Assembly (NCBI GenBank): GCA_963801855.1
Contig: CAWDGK010000002.1
Coordinates: 310,001-374,000, forward strand
From: JACDAN01 sp963801855
Lineage (GTDB): Bacteria > Actinomycetota > Thermoleophilia > Gaiellales > Gaiellaceae
Direction of reading: 5' to 3'
DNA length: 64,000 nucleotides
This document shows, in pieces, positions 33,922 to 44,317 of the stretch. A program made the translations under genes and the position numbers. Under the pieces are notes generated by a model. The model searched no databases. It was not told where the DNA came from and worked only from the letters and a program-made list of their open reading frames with translations. Position 1 is the first letter of the stretch. Each line of letters begins with the position of its first letter.

Positions 33922-36900
33922 GTGGCGCCGATTCGCGTGACGATCGCTGCGCAGCCGTTGCTCTCGGTCGCTGTCGGCTATCTGCTGCTCGCCCTCGCGG
34001 CGGCATTGTTTGTCGCGGCCGTCGCCCTCCTCGCCGCGTATCGACGCCGGCACGGGAGCGGTGATCACGCCGAGACTCCCGCGCCGGAACGTGTGGCCGA
34101 GCAGTCCGCGGCGACCCGCCGCCGGCCGGCGGATGTCGCCGAGCCGCCGGCCTCGCTTTCCGCGGGCCTGGCTCGCGCACCCGACGCGAGCTCGGTCGGG
34201 CGGACGCTCCTGGAGGAGGTCGTTCAGCTCCTCGGCGTGGAGTTCGCGGCACTGGCGATGATCGACGAGGACGCCAAAGAGGCCACGGGTCTCGTCGCCC
34301 GCATGGACGGCGAGGACGTCGGCTGGTGGCGCTCGGTGCGCATCGACCTCGAGCACGAGCCGTCGGCGATCGCGAGCGCCGCCTACGAGGCGACGCCGCT
34401 CACGATCTTCGACGTCGAGACCTCACCCAGAGTCAACCGTCGGCTTGCCGAGCGCGTGGGAGCCAAGAGCGCAGTCTTCATCCCCGTCGTGTCCGGGTCT
34501 CGGGTTCTCGCGGTGGTCGTAGCCGCGAGCACCGGCCGGCGCCGCGCGTTTCCGCCGCACGAGATCGCGCGTCTCGAGTCGGTGGCGGGAGAGGCTGCAC
34601 TTGCTCTCGAGAAGACCCGCTCGGCAGCGCAGCTCGAAGAGGCGCTCGAACGCGAGCGTCTCGTCGCGGCGATCGGCAGGCGTGTTCGCTCCGAGCACGA
34701 CATCGAGGCGCTCCTGGGAGTTGCGGTCGAGGAGGTCGGCAAGGCGACCGCCGTGGCGCGCTGCTTCATCAGGCTCGGGGAGCCCGGCGAGCCGATGCCG
34801 ATCAGAGCGGAGTGGGACGCGCCGAACGTCGAGCCGATCGGCGATGCCGCGCCGTACCTTCCTGTGGCGAATCTCGCTGTGCGCAACCGGGCTACCGTCG
34901 CCTGCGGAGACGTCGAGAACGAGTCCGCGCTCGCAGACCCGAGCCTCGGCTCGGTCGAGACCCTCCTCGCCATCGGCACGAAGGCGGTGCTCGCGACGCC
35001 CATCCAGGTGTTCGACCAGGTGATCGGAGCATTCGCGCTCCATCGTGCAGAGGTCACGGAATGGACTCAGGCGGAGATCTCGCTCGCCGAGGCCGTGGCG
35101 CGCGAAGTGGGTCTCGCGCTCCACACCGCGCAGCTCCTGAACGAGAACCGGCGCCGCCTCGACCGCCAGGCGGCGCTCGTCCAGGCCGCCCAGGTGATGA
35201 CGAGCGAGCTTCAGGTGGAGACCGTCCTCCAGCGGCTCGTCGTCGAGGTGACGAAGCTCCTCGAGACCGACGCCGCCGACTGCTACCTCTACGACACCCG
35301 GCGCGGCGTTCTCCGCTGCGCTGCGGTCTACGGGCTTCCCGCGGAGCTGATCGAGTTCGAGTTCCCCGCCGAGACGGCCCTCGCGGGTGAGGCGATGCGA
35401 CGCCGTCAGGCGGTCGTCTCGGGCGAGTACGAGCACGAGGTTCAGGGGCCTCATCCCGCATACGAGCGCTTCACGGGCGCGATGGTCGCCCCGATGACGT
35501 GGTGGGGAGAGGTGCGTGGTGTGCTCGGTGTCGGCACGACAGACCCGAATCGCCGGTTCAGCTCAGAGGACGTCGAGGTGCTCGAGGCTTTCGCGAGCCT
35601 GGGATCGGTGGCCCTCCGCAATGTCGCGAGCATCGAGCAGAGCACGCGCCAGGTCCGCATCCAGCGCGGCTTCTTCCGAATCGCGTCGGTGCTCGCCCAG
35701 CCGCTCTCGTTGAAGGAGACGCTGGACGCCGTGGCGCAGGCCGCCAGTGAGGCACTCGGTGGGAGCTTCGCGGCCGTTCTGATGCCGGGAGAGGGGGGTC
35801 TCACCCTCGCCGGTGCGCACGAGCTTCCGGCGCCGGTGGCCGAGTTTCTCCGCAAGGGTGTCGGCCAGGCCGAGGCGCTCCGCGAAGGCGCCGACCGGAA
35901 ACGCGTCCTCGCCGCGCCGAAGCTCGGCCTCGACGACCGGTTCGGAGAAGACTGGCGCGCGCTCGCGAAGGCCGGGGGATTCCAGTCCCTCGTATCGGTT
36001 CCCGTCGAGGCGCCGCGCCGGGAGCAGACGGGTGTCGGCCTCGTCTTCTTCTCGGAGGAGCAGGCCTTCGCCGACGACGAGATCGAGCTCGCCCACCATC
36101 TTGCAGGCGCGGCGCGGGGCGCACTCGAGCGGGCCGAGCTCTTCGAGGCCGAGCGCAGGTCGCGCGCGATCGCCCAGCAGCTTGCACGCACCGGCACGCT
36201 CCTCGCGAGCGAGCTCGACCCGGAGGCGATCCTGGAGGAGATCGTGGCCCAGGCTCCGGGCCTCGTCGGCGCGGACGCTGCAACCGTCAGCATCCTCGAG
36301 GGCGATTCGCTGATCGTGAGCGCGGCGCACGGCGAGAAAACGGGAGAGGCAGTCGGCAGCAGGGTCTCCGCGGTCGGCGAGCTCGCCGGCGAGGTCGTCC
36401 AGAGCCGGGGGCCGGTCGCGGTCGGAGACGCGCGGGCCGACGGTCTCGTCAGCGGTTCCGACGCCTTGCTCGAGGCCGGCTACGCGGGCTACATGGGCGC
36501 GCCGCTCCTGGGCCCCGAAGGCGGAGTCCACGGCGTCCTCGCCGTCTACTCGCGCGGGCCTCGTTCGTGGCGCGAGGAGGAGGTCGAGGCGCTTGCGGCG
36601 CTCGCCGCCAACGTCTCGGCCTTCCTCTCCAACGCCGAGCTGTACCAGCGGGTCGTCCTCGAGCGCGAGCGGAGCATGGCGATCCTGAGCAATGTCGCGG
36701 ACGGGATCGTGGCTGTCGACCGCGAGGGCTGTGTGGTTCTCTGGAATGCCGCTGCGGAGGAGATCACCGGCGTCGGGGGCGCCGATGCCATGGGACGCTC
36801 GCCGGCCGACGTCCTGCAGCGCAGCCTCGAGCCCGACGAGACGTCGGCCGAGGGGCGCGGGCTGATCCAGGTCCGGCGGGGCGAGGAGGAGATCTGGCTC

Positions 36901-37698
36901 TCCGTCAGCGAAGCGATCATGCGCGATCCCGCGGGGGCCGTAGCCGGGCGGATCTACGCGTTCCGCGACGTCTCGTCCGACCGGCTGGTCGAGCAACTGA
37001 AGTCCGGGTTCGTCACCACGGTCTCGCATGAGCTTCGCGCGCCGCTGACCTCGATCTACGGCTTCGCCGAGACACTTCTCCGCGAGGACGTCGCCTTCGG
37101 AGACGCGGAGCGCCGGACGTTCCTGGGCTACATCGCCTCGGAGGCGCAGCGCCTCACCGTCATCGTCGACGCGCTGCTGAGCGTCGCGCGCCTCGAGGCC
37201 GGGGACCTCCAGGTTCAGTTCGCGCCCACGGATCTCCGCGAGGTCGTCTCCGACGTCGTCGAGTCCGCGGAGCGGGAGCTTGCGAACGGCCGTCGGTTCG
37301 TCGTCGAGGTCCCCGAGGAGCCTCTGGCCGCCTCGGCCGACCGCGACAAGGTTCGCCAGATCCTCGCCAACCTCGTCGACAACGCGATCAAGTTCTCTCC
37401 GCGCGGCGGAACCGTGACGGTCGCCGCGCGGCGAACGGGGGACGCAGTCCAGGTTCGGGTCGTGGACGAGGGCACCGGTGTCCCGCAAAACGAGCAGGAG
37501 CGGATCTTTCGGAAGTTCTACCGCGCCGAGGCGACGAGCCAGGCGCAGGGGGGCACGGGACTCGGGCTCTTCATCGCGCGCGGGCTCGCGAGCGCGATGG
37601 GCGGGCGCGTGTGGGTCGATGCGGGCACCGACGCGGGTGGCTGCTTCGTGTTCGAGCTTCCGATGGCTGCGACTGCGCCCGACGAGAGCCGGGTATAA
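33922..37698 (+). CDS. Multi-GAF/PAS sensor histidine kinase
   Basis: This very large kinase (about 1258 residues) has one N-terminal membrane helix, about five GAF-like sensor domains in tandem (the first about 60-200, the last ending about 940), a PAS domain, then HisKA (TTVSHELRAPLTSIYGFAE, phospho-His) and an HATPase_c domain (NLVDNAIKFSPRG and GGTGLGLFIARGLASAMGG). The ligands of the GAF domains are unknown. GTG 33922 is chosen with a possible -10 TATCAT 11 nt upstream. The open frame extends to 33724, but that part has no domain support. It is followed by a response regulator with only 8 nt between. Confidence 0.9.
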   Translation: MAPIRVTIAAQPLLSVAVGYLLLALAAALFVAAVALLAAYRRRHGSGDHAETPAPERVAEQSAATRRRPADVAEPPASLSAGLARAPDASSVGRTLLEEVVQLLGVEFAALAMIDEDAKEATGLVARMDGEDVGWWRSVRIDLEHEPSAIASAAYEATPLTIFDVETSPRVNRRLAERVGAKSAVFIPVVSGSRVLAVVVAASTGRRRAFPPHEIARLESVAGEAALALEKTRSAAQLEEALERERLVAAIGRRVRSEHDIEALLGVAVEEVGKATAVARCFIRLGEPGEPMPIRAEWDAPNVEPIGDAAPYLPVANLAVRNRATVACGDVENESALADPSLGSVETLLAIGTKAVLATPIQVFDQVIGAFALHRAEVTEWTQAEISLAEAVAREVGLALHTAQLLNENRRRLDRQAALVQAAQVMTSELQVETVLQRLVVEVTKLLETDAADCYLYDTRRGVLRCAAVYGLPAELIEFEFPAETALAGEAMRRRQAVVSGEYEHEVQGPHPAYERFTGAMVAPMTWWGEVRGVLGVGTTDPNRRFSSEDVEVLEAFASLGSVALRNVASIEQSTRQVRIQRGFFRIASVLAQPLSLKETLDAVAQAASEALGGSFAAVLMPGEGGLTLAGAHELPAPVAEFLRKGVGQAEALREGADRKRVLAAPKLGLDDRFGEDWRALAKAGGFQSLVSVPVEAPRREQTGVGLVFFSEEQAFADDEIELAHHLAGAARGALERAELFEAERRSRAIAQQLARTGTLLASELDPEAILEEIVAQAPGLVGADAATVSILEGDSLIVSAAHGEKTGEAVGSRVSAVGELAGEVVQSRGPVAVGDARADGLVSGSDALLEAGYAGYMGAPLLGPEGGVHGVLAVYSRGPRSWREEEVEALAALAANVSAFLSNAELYQRVVLERERSMAILSNVADGIVAVDREGCVVLWNAAAEEITGVGGADAMGRSPADVLQRSLEPDETSAEGRGLIQVRRGEEEIWLSVSEAIMRDPAGAVAGRIYAFRDVSSDRLVEQLKSGFVTTVSHELRAPLTSIYGFAETLLREDVAFGDAERRTFLGYIASEAQRLTVIVDALLSVARLEAGDLQVQFAPTDLREVVSDVVESAERELANGRRFVVEVPEEPLAASADRDKVRQILANLVDNAIKFSPRGGTVTVAARRTGDAVQVRVVDEGTGVPQNEQERIFRKFYRAEATSQAQGGTGLGLFIARGLASAMGGRVWVDAGTDAGGCFVFELPMAATAPDESRV

Positions 37699-37699
37699 G
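37694..37699 (+). promoter_or_regulatory. -10 element (TATAAG) for the response regulator
   Basis: TATAAG overlaps the kinase stop codon and is 7 nt before ATG 37707, so the regulator can be transcribed on its own as well as with the kinase. Confidence 0.4.
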
Positions 37700-37706
37700 A
37701 GCGGGA

Positions 37707-38156
37707 ATGGGCTCGGAGACCCCGACCACCGTCCTCGTCGTCGACGACGAGGCGCCGATCCGGCTTCTCTGCCGGGTCAACCTCGAGGCGGAGGGGATGA
37801 GGGTGCTCGAGGCCGCCGACGGGATCGCCGGCGTCGAGGTCGCGCGAGCAGAGCTGCCCGACGTGATCCTCCTCGACGTGATGATGCCCGGGATGGACGG
37901 CTGGCAGGTGGCCGAGAGCCTCGTCGACGACGAATCGACGAACCACATTCCGCTCATCTTCCTGACTGCGCGCGCTGAGCTCCGTGACCGCGCCAAGGGC
38001 CTCGAGCTCGGCGGCGTCGACTACATCACCAAGCCGTTCAACCCGGTCGAGCTCGCGTCGGTCGTCGAGCAGCTGCTCGAGCGGGTTCGGCGCGGCGAGC
38101 GCGACCAGCTCCGGCGGGAGAAGATCGCCGAGCTGCGGACGCTCCTGGTCGACTGA
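37707..38156 (+). CDS. Response regulator (receiver only, C-terminal helix)
   Basis: The 149-residue protein has a single CheY-like receiver domain: VLVVDDEAPIRLL, phospho-acceptor Asp in VILLDVMMPGMDGWQ, FLTARAE and the Lys in YITKPFNPVEL. No output domain follows, only a basic helix of about 25 residues. It is probably the partner of the preceding multi-GAF kinase. Confidence 0.93.
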   Translation: MGSETPTTVLVVDDEAPIRLLCRVNLEAEGMRVLEAADGIAGVEVARAELPDVILLDVMMPGMDGWQVAESLVDDESTNHIPLIFLTARAELRDRAKGLELGGVDYITKPFNPVELASVVEQLLERVRRGERDQLRREKIAELRTLLVD

Positions 38157-38162
38157 GCGTTT

Positions 38163-38697
38163 CTAACGGCCGGCGAAGTCTGCGGTCGCGACGTTTGCAC
38201 CCGGGAATCCGGCGAAGACGCCTGATGCAACTCCGACGCCGACGTAGCGGAAGCTGCGGCGGAGCAGCGTCTGCCTGTGCGGCGGGCTCGCGAGCCACAT
38301 CCCGACGATCGCATCGGCCGTGCCGTCAGCCCCGACGCCCCAGGCGATCGTCTCGCCCACCGTCCGGCCGCGCACGCCGTGGCGGCGAAGCCTTCGATAC
38401 CAGTCTCCGTGGGTGAAGCTTCCGGTTCGGAGCATCGCGCTCGCGTGCGAACGAGCTGCCCGTTGCAGTGGAGAGGCGACGCGCAGGGGTCGGGCGCCGT
38501 GCCTGGCTCGCGCCTGGTTGATCGAGCGCAAGAGCCCTTGCTCCTGTCCCGAAAGCTGCCTCTGGCCCACCAGGTCGGACGACGACGCTCCTGGCGCGAG
38601 CGCCAGAGAACACGATCCCCCCGACGACCAGGGCGAGAAGTGTGCGGCTCCCCACCACCGAGCGGGGGAGTGTTGCACACGTCGAGGACGTCCTCAA
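38163..38697 (-). CDS. Secreted CAP/SCP-domain protein (one frame break)
   Basis: The CAP fold is clear: SINQARARHGARPLRV, SHASAMLRTGSFTHGDW, VGETIAWG and the MWLASPPHRQTLLRRSF block. A hydrophobic secretion signal (LLALVVGGIVFSGA) lies in a different frame, joined by a break near 38615; removing one base in GGCGCTCGCGCC reconnects them. The start is uncertain (a TTG at 38697, or GTG codons downstream). A second CAP protein is encoded at 51383-52018. Confidence 0.75.
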
Positions 38698-38718
38698 ATC
38701 CCGGCGCGCGGATTCGGG

Positions 38719-39633
38719 TCAGCGAGCGGTCTGGGCGAGGCCGATGCCGCAGAGGACCACCGCGGCGCCCATGAGCTGGATCGGCTCGAGCTCCTCGCGG
38801 AGCCAGGCATAGGCGACGATCGTGCCGGCTACGGGCTCGAACATCGCGAGGATGCCTGCCCGGGTGGCGGTGATGTGGCGCAGCGAGGCGACGAGGAGCC
38901 CGAACGGGACGATCGTGCCGAGGACGACCATCCAGCCGACCAAGAGCCAGACCGGCAGCTCGACTGACCCCAGGCGGCCGAGAAGCGACACGCTGTCGTC
39001 CAGAAGGTTCCAGGGAAAGCCGGTCCACGGCTGCACGAGCGCCCAGAAGATCGCTGCGAAGAGGAAGCCGTACGCAAGCAGCGAGCTCGTGGAGCGGGTC
39101 TTGAGACCATGGTCGGCGAGCAGGATGTAGAGCGCGAAGGTGATCGCGGCGCCGACGGATGCGAGCAGCCCGATCCCGTCGAGCTCCATGCCCCGCCAGA
39201 GCTGCAGCAGCAGCGAGAGGCCGAGGATCGACAGCGCGAGCGCGGCCCAGATTCGACGCCGCACGGGCTGGTGGAGGACGTACCTCGCGTAGAGGGCAAC
39301 GAGCACCGGCGCGACGTACTGGATCAGCAGCGCGACCCCGATCTCCAGCCGTTCGATCGCGACGAAGTAGAACCAGGCGACGAACGCCAAGCCGCCCACG
39401 CCGAAGAGGACGAGGAATGGCAGCTCGCGGGCGGCGAGCCGCAGGCTCGAGCGGTTCACGACGAGCAGGGCGCCGAAGAGCAGCAGGAACGCGCCGGTTG
39501 CGCGCACCTCGGTCAGCCGCTCGGACGGGATCCCGCCGGAGGTCAGGATCACCTTCGAGACGGCGCCGTTGACAGCCCAGAGCGTTGCCGCCGTGAGCAC
39601 CATCGCGTACCCGAGCGCCGGCCGGCGGGTCAC
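38719..39633 (-). CDS. EamA/DMT family transporter
   Basis: This 304-residue protein has ten predicted membrane helices in two repeated halves, each an EamA domain (the first opens YAMVLTAATLWAVNGAVSK, the second centres on ALYILLADHGLKT and LAMFEPVAGTIVAYAWL). Such drug/metabolite transporters export small molecules; the substrate is unknown. The -10 TACGCT is 7 nt before GTG 39633, so it is probably leaderless. Confidence 0.92.
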   Translation of the reverse strand: MTRRPALGYAMVLTAATLWAVNGAVSKVILTSGGIPSERLTEVRATGAFLLLFGALLVVNRSSLRLAARELPFLVLFGVGGLAFVAWFYFVAIERLEIGVALLIQYVAPVLVALYARYVLHQPVRRRIWAALALSILGLSLLLQLWRGMELDGIGLLASVGAAITFALYILLADHGLKTRSTSSLLAYGFLFAAIFWALVQPWTGFPWNLLDDSVSLLGRLGSVELPVWLLVGWMVVLGTIVPFGLLVASLRHITATRAGILAMFEPVAGTIVAYAWLREELEPIQLMGAAVVLCGIGLAQTAR

Positions 39634-39640
39634 GCCGGCG

Positions 39641-39646
39641 AGCGTA
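39641..39646 (-). promoter_or_regulatory. -10 element (TACGCT) for leaderless EamA gene
   Basis: TACGCT is 7 nt before GTG 39633 on the minus strand. Confidence 0.45.
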
Positions 39647-39653
39647 GCTCGCG

Positions 39654-40328
39654 CTACGCGATCAGGCTGAGCCGAAGGGCGGAGGCAACTGCCTCGGTGC
39701 GCGTCTTGGCATCGAGCTTGCCCATCGCCTTGCGGAGGTGGGTGCGCACGGTCTCCGGCGAGATGAAGATCTCCCGGCCGATCTCCTCGTTCGTCAGGCC
39801 TTGGGAGAGGAGCCGGAGGACGTCGCGCTCACGTTGGGTGATCTTCGGGGCATCCTTGCCCGCGTTCACGGTGGACAGCATCCCCGCCACGCTCGCGTCG
39901 ATGTAGGTGCCGCCTCCGATCACGAGCTCGATCGCACGCACGAGCTCTGAGAGGGCTGCGTCTTTGACCACGTACCCTTTTGCGCCCGCGTCGAGTGCCT
40001 CGAGTACGTGCTCGCGCAGGCCGGAGCCGCTGTACACGATGCAGGCAGTCTCCGGGAGGCTTCGCGACACCTCGCGGGTCAGCTCGAGGCCGCCCATGCG
40101 GGCCATCTGGAGGTCGAGCACGGCGACGGCGGGACGGTGGGCGCCGATCTTCGCGAGAGCGTCTGCACCGTCGCGCGCACGCGCGACGACGTTGACGCCG
40201 TGGTCCCCGAGATACCGCGCGACGGCGTCCAGCACCGCTGGATGGTCGTCGGCGAGAACGCACGTGGGGGCCGAGTCGGGCGGAGCGGAATCGACTCCGC
40301 CGCCGAGAGTTTCGGGCCGGTCGGTCAT
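39654..40328 (-). CDS. NarL/LuxR-type response regulator
   Basis: The 224-residue protein has a receiver domain (VLADDHPAVLDAVARYLG, phospho-Asp in VAVLDLQMARMGG, GYVVKDAALSEL) and a C-terminal LuxR helix-turn-helix (ITQRERDVLRLLSQGLTNEEIG and VRTHLRKAMGKLDAKTRTEA). Its ATG overlaps the stop of the HD-type regulator (ATGA), forming a three-gene unit with the upstream hybrid kinase. Confidence 0.94.
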   Translation of the reverse strand: MTDRPETLGGGVDSAPPDSAPTCVLADDHPAVLDAVARYLGDHGVNVVARARDGADALAKIGAHRPAVAVLDLQMARMGGLELTREVSRSLPETACIVYSGSGLREHVLEALDAGAKGYVVKDAALSELVRAIELVIGGGTYIDASVAGMLSTVNAGKDAPKITQRERDVLRLLSQGLTNEEIGREIFISPETVRTHLRKAMGKLDAKTRTEAVASALRLSLIA

Positions 40329-41404
40329 GCAGCCTCCTTGAGAGATTCGGTGTACTGAAGGCGGAGCGCGACAACTTCCTCGGTCGAAGCGAGAAACGCA
40401 TCCACGATCTCGCCGTCGAAATGCGTGTCCCGTCGTTGGGCGAGCATCGCCAGAGCGTCCGGAACTGCGAACGCGCGGCGGTACACACGGTCGCTCGTGA
40501 GTGCGTCGAAGACGTCGGCGACGGCCGCGATGCGGCCCTGGATCGGAATCTCGTGTCCGGCGAGGCCGTGCGGATAGCCCGAGCCGTCGAAGTGCTCGTG
40601 ATGCGTGAGCGCAAGAACCGCCGCAAGGTCGAGGAGCTCTTCGCCCGAGCCGGCGAGCATCTCGTGGCCGAGCTCGGCGTGGCGTTCCATGATCGTTCGC
40701 TCGGTCGGGGTCAGCGGCCCGGGCTTGAGGAGGATCCCATCGGGGATCGCGACCTTGCCGACGTCGTGTAGCGGGCTCGCGATGCGAAGCAGCCGGCATT
40801 CGTCCGGGCCGAGCCCGAGCTTGCGGCCGAGCAGCTCGCAATAGACGCCGACCCGCTCGATGTGGTCGCCGGTCTGGTCGTCGCGGTACTCCGCGACCCG
40901 CGAAAGGCGTCGCACGGTCTCTTCCTGGGCATCGTGGAGCGAGCCCAGCGTCTCCTTCAACTCCTCCGTGCGGAGGCCGACCGCATCCTCCAGCTTGGTG
41001 ACGTCGTTACGAGCGTCGAGCTCGAGCGTTCTCCTCCGAAGGGCGTTGACGACGCTGATCAGGATCTCGTTGATCGAGAACGGCTTGATGACGTACCCGT
41101 AGGCGCCGAGCTCCAGGGCCCTGAGGGCGCTCTCCGTGTCGTCGACGCCAGTGACCATCACGACGGCGGTTGTGGGGTGGGCTCGGAGCACGTGCTCGGC
41201 GAGGTCGAAGCCCGATTCGCCTGGCATCTTCACGTCGCAGAGGATGAGGTCGAACGGCTCTTCGGCGAGCCGCGCGCGGGCCTCGGCGGCGTTGCCCGCA
41301 ACGACGCAGGCATGGCCGTAGCGCTCGAGGACCCTGCTGACGAGATTCCGCGTCTGCTCGGTGTCGTCGACGACGAGGACGCGTGTTCCTGGGTAGGTCG
41401 TCAT
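40325..41404 (-). CDS. Response regulator with HD phosphohydrolase output (HD-GYP-like)
   Basis: The 359-residue protein has an N-terminal receiver (VLVVDDTEQTRNLVSRVL, phospho-Asp in LILCDVKMPGESG), a coiled-coil linker, then an HD domain (about 165-350) with SPLHDVGKVAIPDGILLKPG, LTHHEHFDGSGYPHGLAG, IAAVADVFDAL and RDTHFD. The HDxGYP-like region reads GSGYPHGL, matching the family closely, so it probably hydrolyses cyclic di-GMP. The stop overlaps the next regulator's ATG. Its own ATG overlaps the hybrid kinase stop. Confidence 0.93.
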   Translation of the reverse strand: MTTYPGTRVLVVDDTEQTRNLVSRVLERYGHACVVAGNAAEARARLAEEPFDLILCDVKMPGESGFDLAEHVLRAHPTTAVVMVTGVDDTESALRALELGAYGYVIKPFSINEILISVVNALRRRTLELDARNDVTKLEDAVGLRTEELKETLGSLHDAQEETVRRLSRVAEYRDDQTGDHIERVGVYCELLGRKLGLGPDECRLLRIASPLHDVGKVAIPDGILLKPGPLTPTERTIMERHAELGHEMLAGSGEELLDLAAVLALTHHEHFDGSGYPHGLAGHEIPIQGRIAAVADVFDALTSDRVYRRAFAVPDALAMLAQRRDTHFDGEIVDAFLASTEEVVALRLQYTESLKEAA

Positions 41405-44248
41405 GCGGCTTTCTTGGCGAGGAGCTCGAGGACTTTCACTCGCAAGGAGTCCATGTCGAACGGCTTGTGGAGGAAAGCGCAGTCCTGATGCAGAGTCGCG
41501 CTGGGCACTACGGCTTCGTCCGTGTAGCCAGATGTGTAGAGGACCGGGATGCTCGGCGCGATCGCCGCGAGGCGCTCGGCCAGCTCGGGGCCGCTCATCA
41601 ACGGCATGACGACGTCGGTGATCAGCAGGTCGACAGCACCCAGGTGGCTGCGCGCGAGCGCCAGCCCCTCTTCGCCGTCTTGCGCCTCGAGCACTTCGTG
41701 CCCCTGGCGCTCCAGCATTCCACGCACGACTCTCCGGACGGCCGGCTCGTCCTCCACCAGCAGCACGGTGCCGCGGGCATCCGAGGGGGCAATGCTCGAC
41801 GAGCATGGTCTCAGGTTCGACGGTTCGCGCCGCGAGGGAGGCCCGCGGGAGGTAGATCCGAATGGTCGTCCCCTCGCCGAGGCGCGATTCGAGCGTTACC
41901 GCCCCGCCGCTCTGGCTGGTCATTCCCTCGACGGTGGAGAGGCCGAGGCCGGTGCCCTTGCCCTGCTCCTTCGTCGTGAAGAACGGTTCGAATGCGCGCG
42001 CAGACGTTTCTTCGTCCATCCCGGAGCCGGTGTCGGAGACGGTGAGGCAGACGAGGTCGCCAGGTCTCTCCTCCCCGAAGAGCGCTTGGGACTCCTCTGC
42101 GCTCAGAATGGCGGTTGCCGTTTCGAACGTGAGCGTTCCACCGGCCGACATAGCGTCTCGGGCGTTGACGACCAGGCTCGTGATCACCTGCTCGATTCCG
42201 GTCCGGTCGACATTGATGCGCGGGAGCTCGCTTTCGAGCGACATCGTCAGCTCCACGTCGTCCGCGAGGAGCTCGCGGATGACTGGATGGAAATTACGAA
42301 GGACGTGGTTGAGGTCGACGAGGGCCGGTTGGAGCGTCTGGTTTCGGCTGAAAGCGAGGAGCTGCTGCGTCAGAGCCGCTGCGCGCTCCGCCGCAGTCTT
42401 GATCTCCTGGATGTCGGCAGCGACACCGTCGTTGGGGTCGAGCTCCATGAGTGCGAGCTCGGCATAGCCGCGGATCGCGAGGAGCAAATTGTTGAAGTCG
42501 TGGGCGATGCCTCCGGCGAGCTGACCGATGGCCTGGGTCTTCTCGGCCTGGCGGAGTCGGGTCTCGAACCCTCTGCGCTCGGTGACGTCGCGAAGAATCG
42601 ATAGATGGCGTCCGGGGAGGACGTTCGCCCTGGCGCTGAACTCCACCTCGCTCGTCGAGTCGTCCGGACGAGTGACGGTCATCGAGCCCTCGGCCCGGCC
42701 CGAGTAGAGGAAAGCGACCCAGTTCTTGATTACAGCCGTCTCGCTGGTCGGAATGAGGTCCTCGATGCGCATCGTGAGGATCTCCTCGCGGGACCGTCCG
42801 AGCAATGCCTCGGCTGCGGGATTGGCGTCGACATAACGGCGCCCGTCGTCCGCGACCAGCATCGCGTCGTTTGCCTCCTCGAACACCGCCCGGAACTGCT
42901 CCTCGCTTGCCCGCTGCGCCTGCTCGGTCGCCTTCCGGTTCGTGATGTCGCTCAGCATCAGGAGCGAGCCAGGCGACTCGCCCTCCTTCTCGAGCGGCTT
43001 CCGTGAGATGAGCGTCCAGACCGTTCGCCCGTCGCGAGCCACGAAGGGAAACTCGAACTGCTCTGTGATCCCGAGCTTTCTGCGCTCGATGTGCCCTTCC
43101 GCCAGGGCGCGGTCCTCGTCGCGGATGAACTCGAACATCGACGTGCCGACCATTTCCTCGAGCGGCGAGCCGAGCATGTCGGCAAGGGCCGCGTTCGCGA
43201 ACAGGGTCCGGTTGTCGCCGTCCACCAGCCAGATTCCTTCTGCCGCGGTCTCCACGATCAGCCGGTAGCGCTCCTGACTTTGCGCCAAGTCGTCCCGGCT
43301 CTGCTCGAGCTCATGCTCGCGATTCGCGTACTCGTGGAAGATGATCCCGAGCCGAACGAGGACGAGGGCGGGAAGGACAAGCGCCGCGACGAGCTCGACG
43401 ACGGCTTCGAAGGTGCGCGCGGGCTCGGCGATCACACCCATCGCCACCGCGGCGAGGGTCGCGATACCAAGCACGGGGAACCGGAAGCGGATTGCGAGAG
43501 GCGCTTGGTCGTCTTCTTTCGCTGCGACGAGCACGCGCATGGATGGATGGAGCGCGGAAGCTCCCATCAGTCCGTACGCGAGGATCCAGGCGGAGTCGAA
43601 CCACGCCCCGGTCGTGTAGGTCTCGCTGATGAGGCCGACCGCGTAGAAGATGTCGGCGAAGAGGAAGAGCCCGATGCCGCCGAGCAGGAGCCGGAAGGCG
43701 GGCAGATTGACCGCCGAGGTGAAGAGCAGGGCGACGAACGCTGCCAGGACGACCGTGTCGGCCGCCGGGTAGCCGAAGGCGATGCCGCCCACGATCGGGT
43801 CGGCGATCGCGTCGTCGAGGAGCGGCGAGAGCAGGAAGTGCCAGCTGGCGATCGCCGCGGCAAGGGCGACGATGGCCGTGTCCACGAAGATGCCTAGACG
43901 CCCGGTCGTCCGTCCGCGGATACAGAGCAGGGCGGTGGCTGCGAGGAACGGATACCCGAGGAGATAGGCGCCGTCGGCGGGCGACGGGAAGGGGACCTCC
44001 TGGTGGAGGATGTTCTCGTAGACGCTCCAGATCGAGTCGCCGAGCGCGAACAGGAAGATCGAGACGGCCAGGCAGAGCCAGGGAAGCTTTCGCTCGGGCC
44101 GATGGGTACGGATCCCCCACAGGACGGCGGCTGCCGCGAGCATCCCCATCCCTGCGTAGATCGCTGACGCAGCGATCCCCGGGCCGAGGAGCACGTAGAC
44201 GATGGCGGAGGCAACCCCCGCCACGACGAAAGCCGCAGTCTTGGACAT
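41401..44248 (-). CDS. Hybrid sensor histidine kinase with multi-span membrane input (one frame break)
   Basis: About nine or ten helices in residues 1-300 form an unnamed membrane sensor. Two PAS domains follow (LIVETAAEGIWLVDGDNRT and FRAVFEEANDAMLVADDG), then a HisKA (GQLAGGIAHDFNNLLLAIRG, phospho-His) and HATPase (VVNARDAMSAGG, GKGTGLGLSTVEGM). A C-terminal receiver (LLVEDEPAVRRVV, phospho-Asp in LLITDVVMPLMSG) is in another frame. Removing one C from TTGCCCCCTCGG near 41791 restores SDARGTVLLVEDE. Total is about 949 residues. It is coupled to two response regulators downstream. Confidence 0.9.
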
Positions 44249-44317
44249 ACCCCAGTGCTTTCGGTACGCGAGCCCGGTCGGGGCTATCCCCGCTTCCGCT
44301 AGGGCGGCGTACCCCTT

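Noticed and set aside
40325..44248. 1307-codon open frame as a single giant kinase-regulator protein
   Set aside because: The stretch between 41404 and 41790 in this frame has no domain character, while the receiver domain is in another frame. It is a hybrid kinase with a frame break, overlapped by a separate HD regulator starting at 41404.
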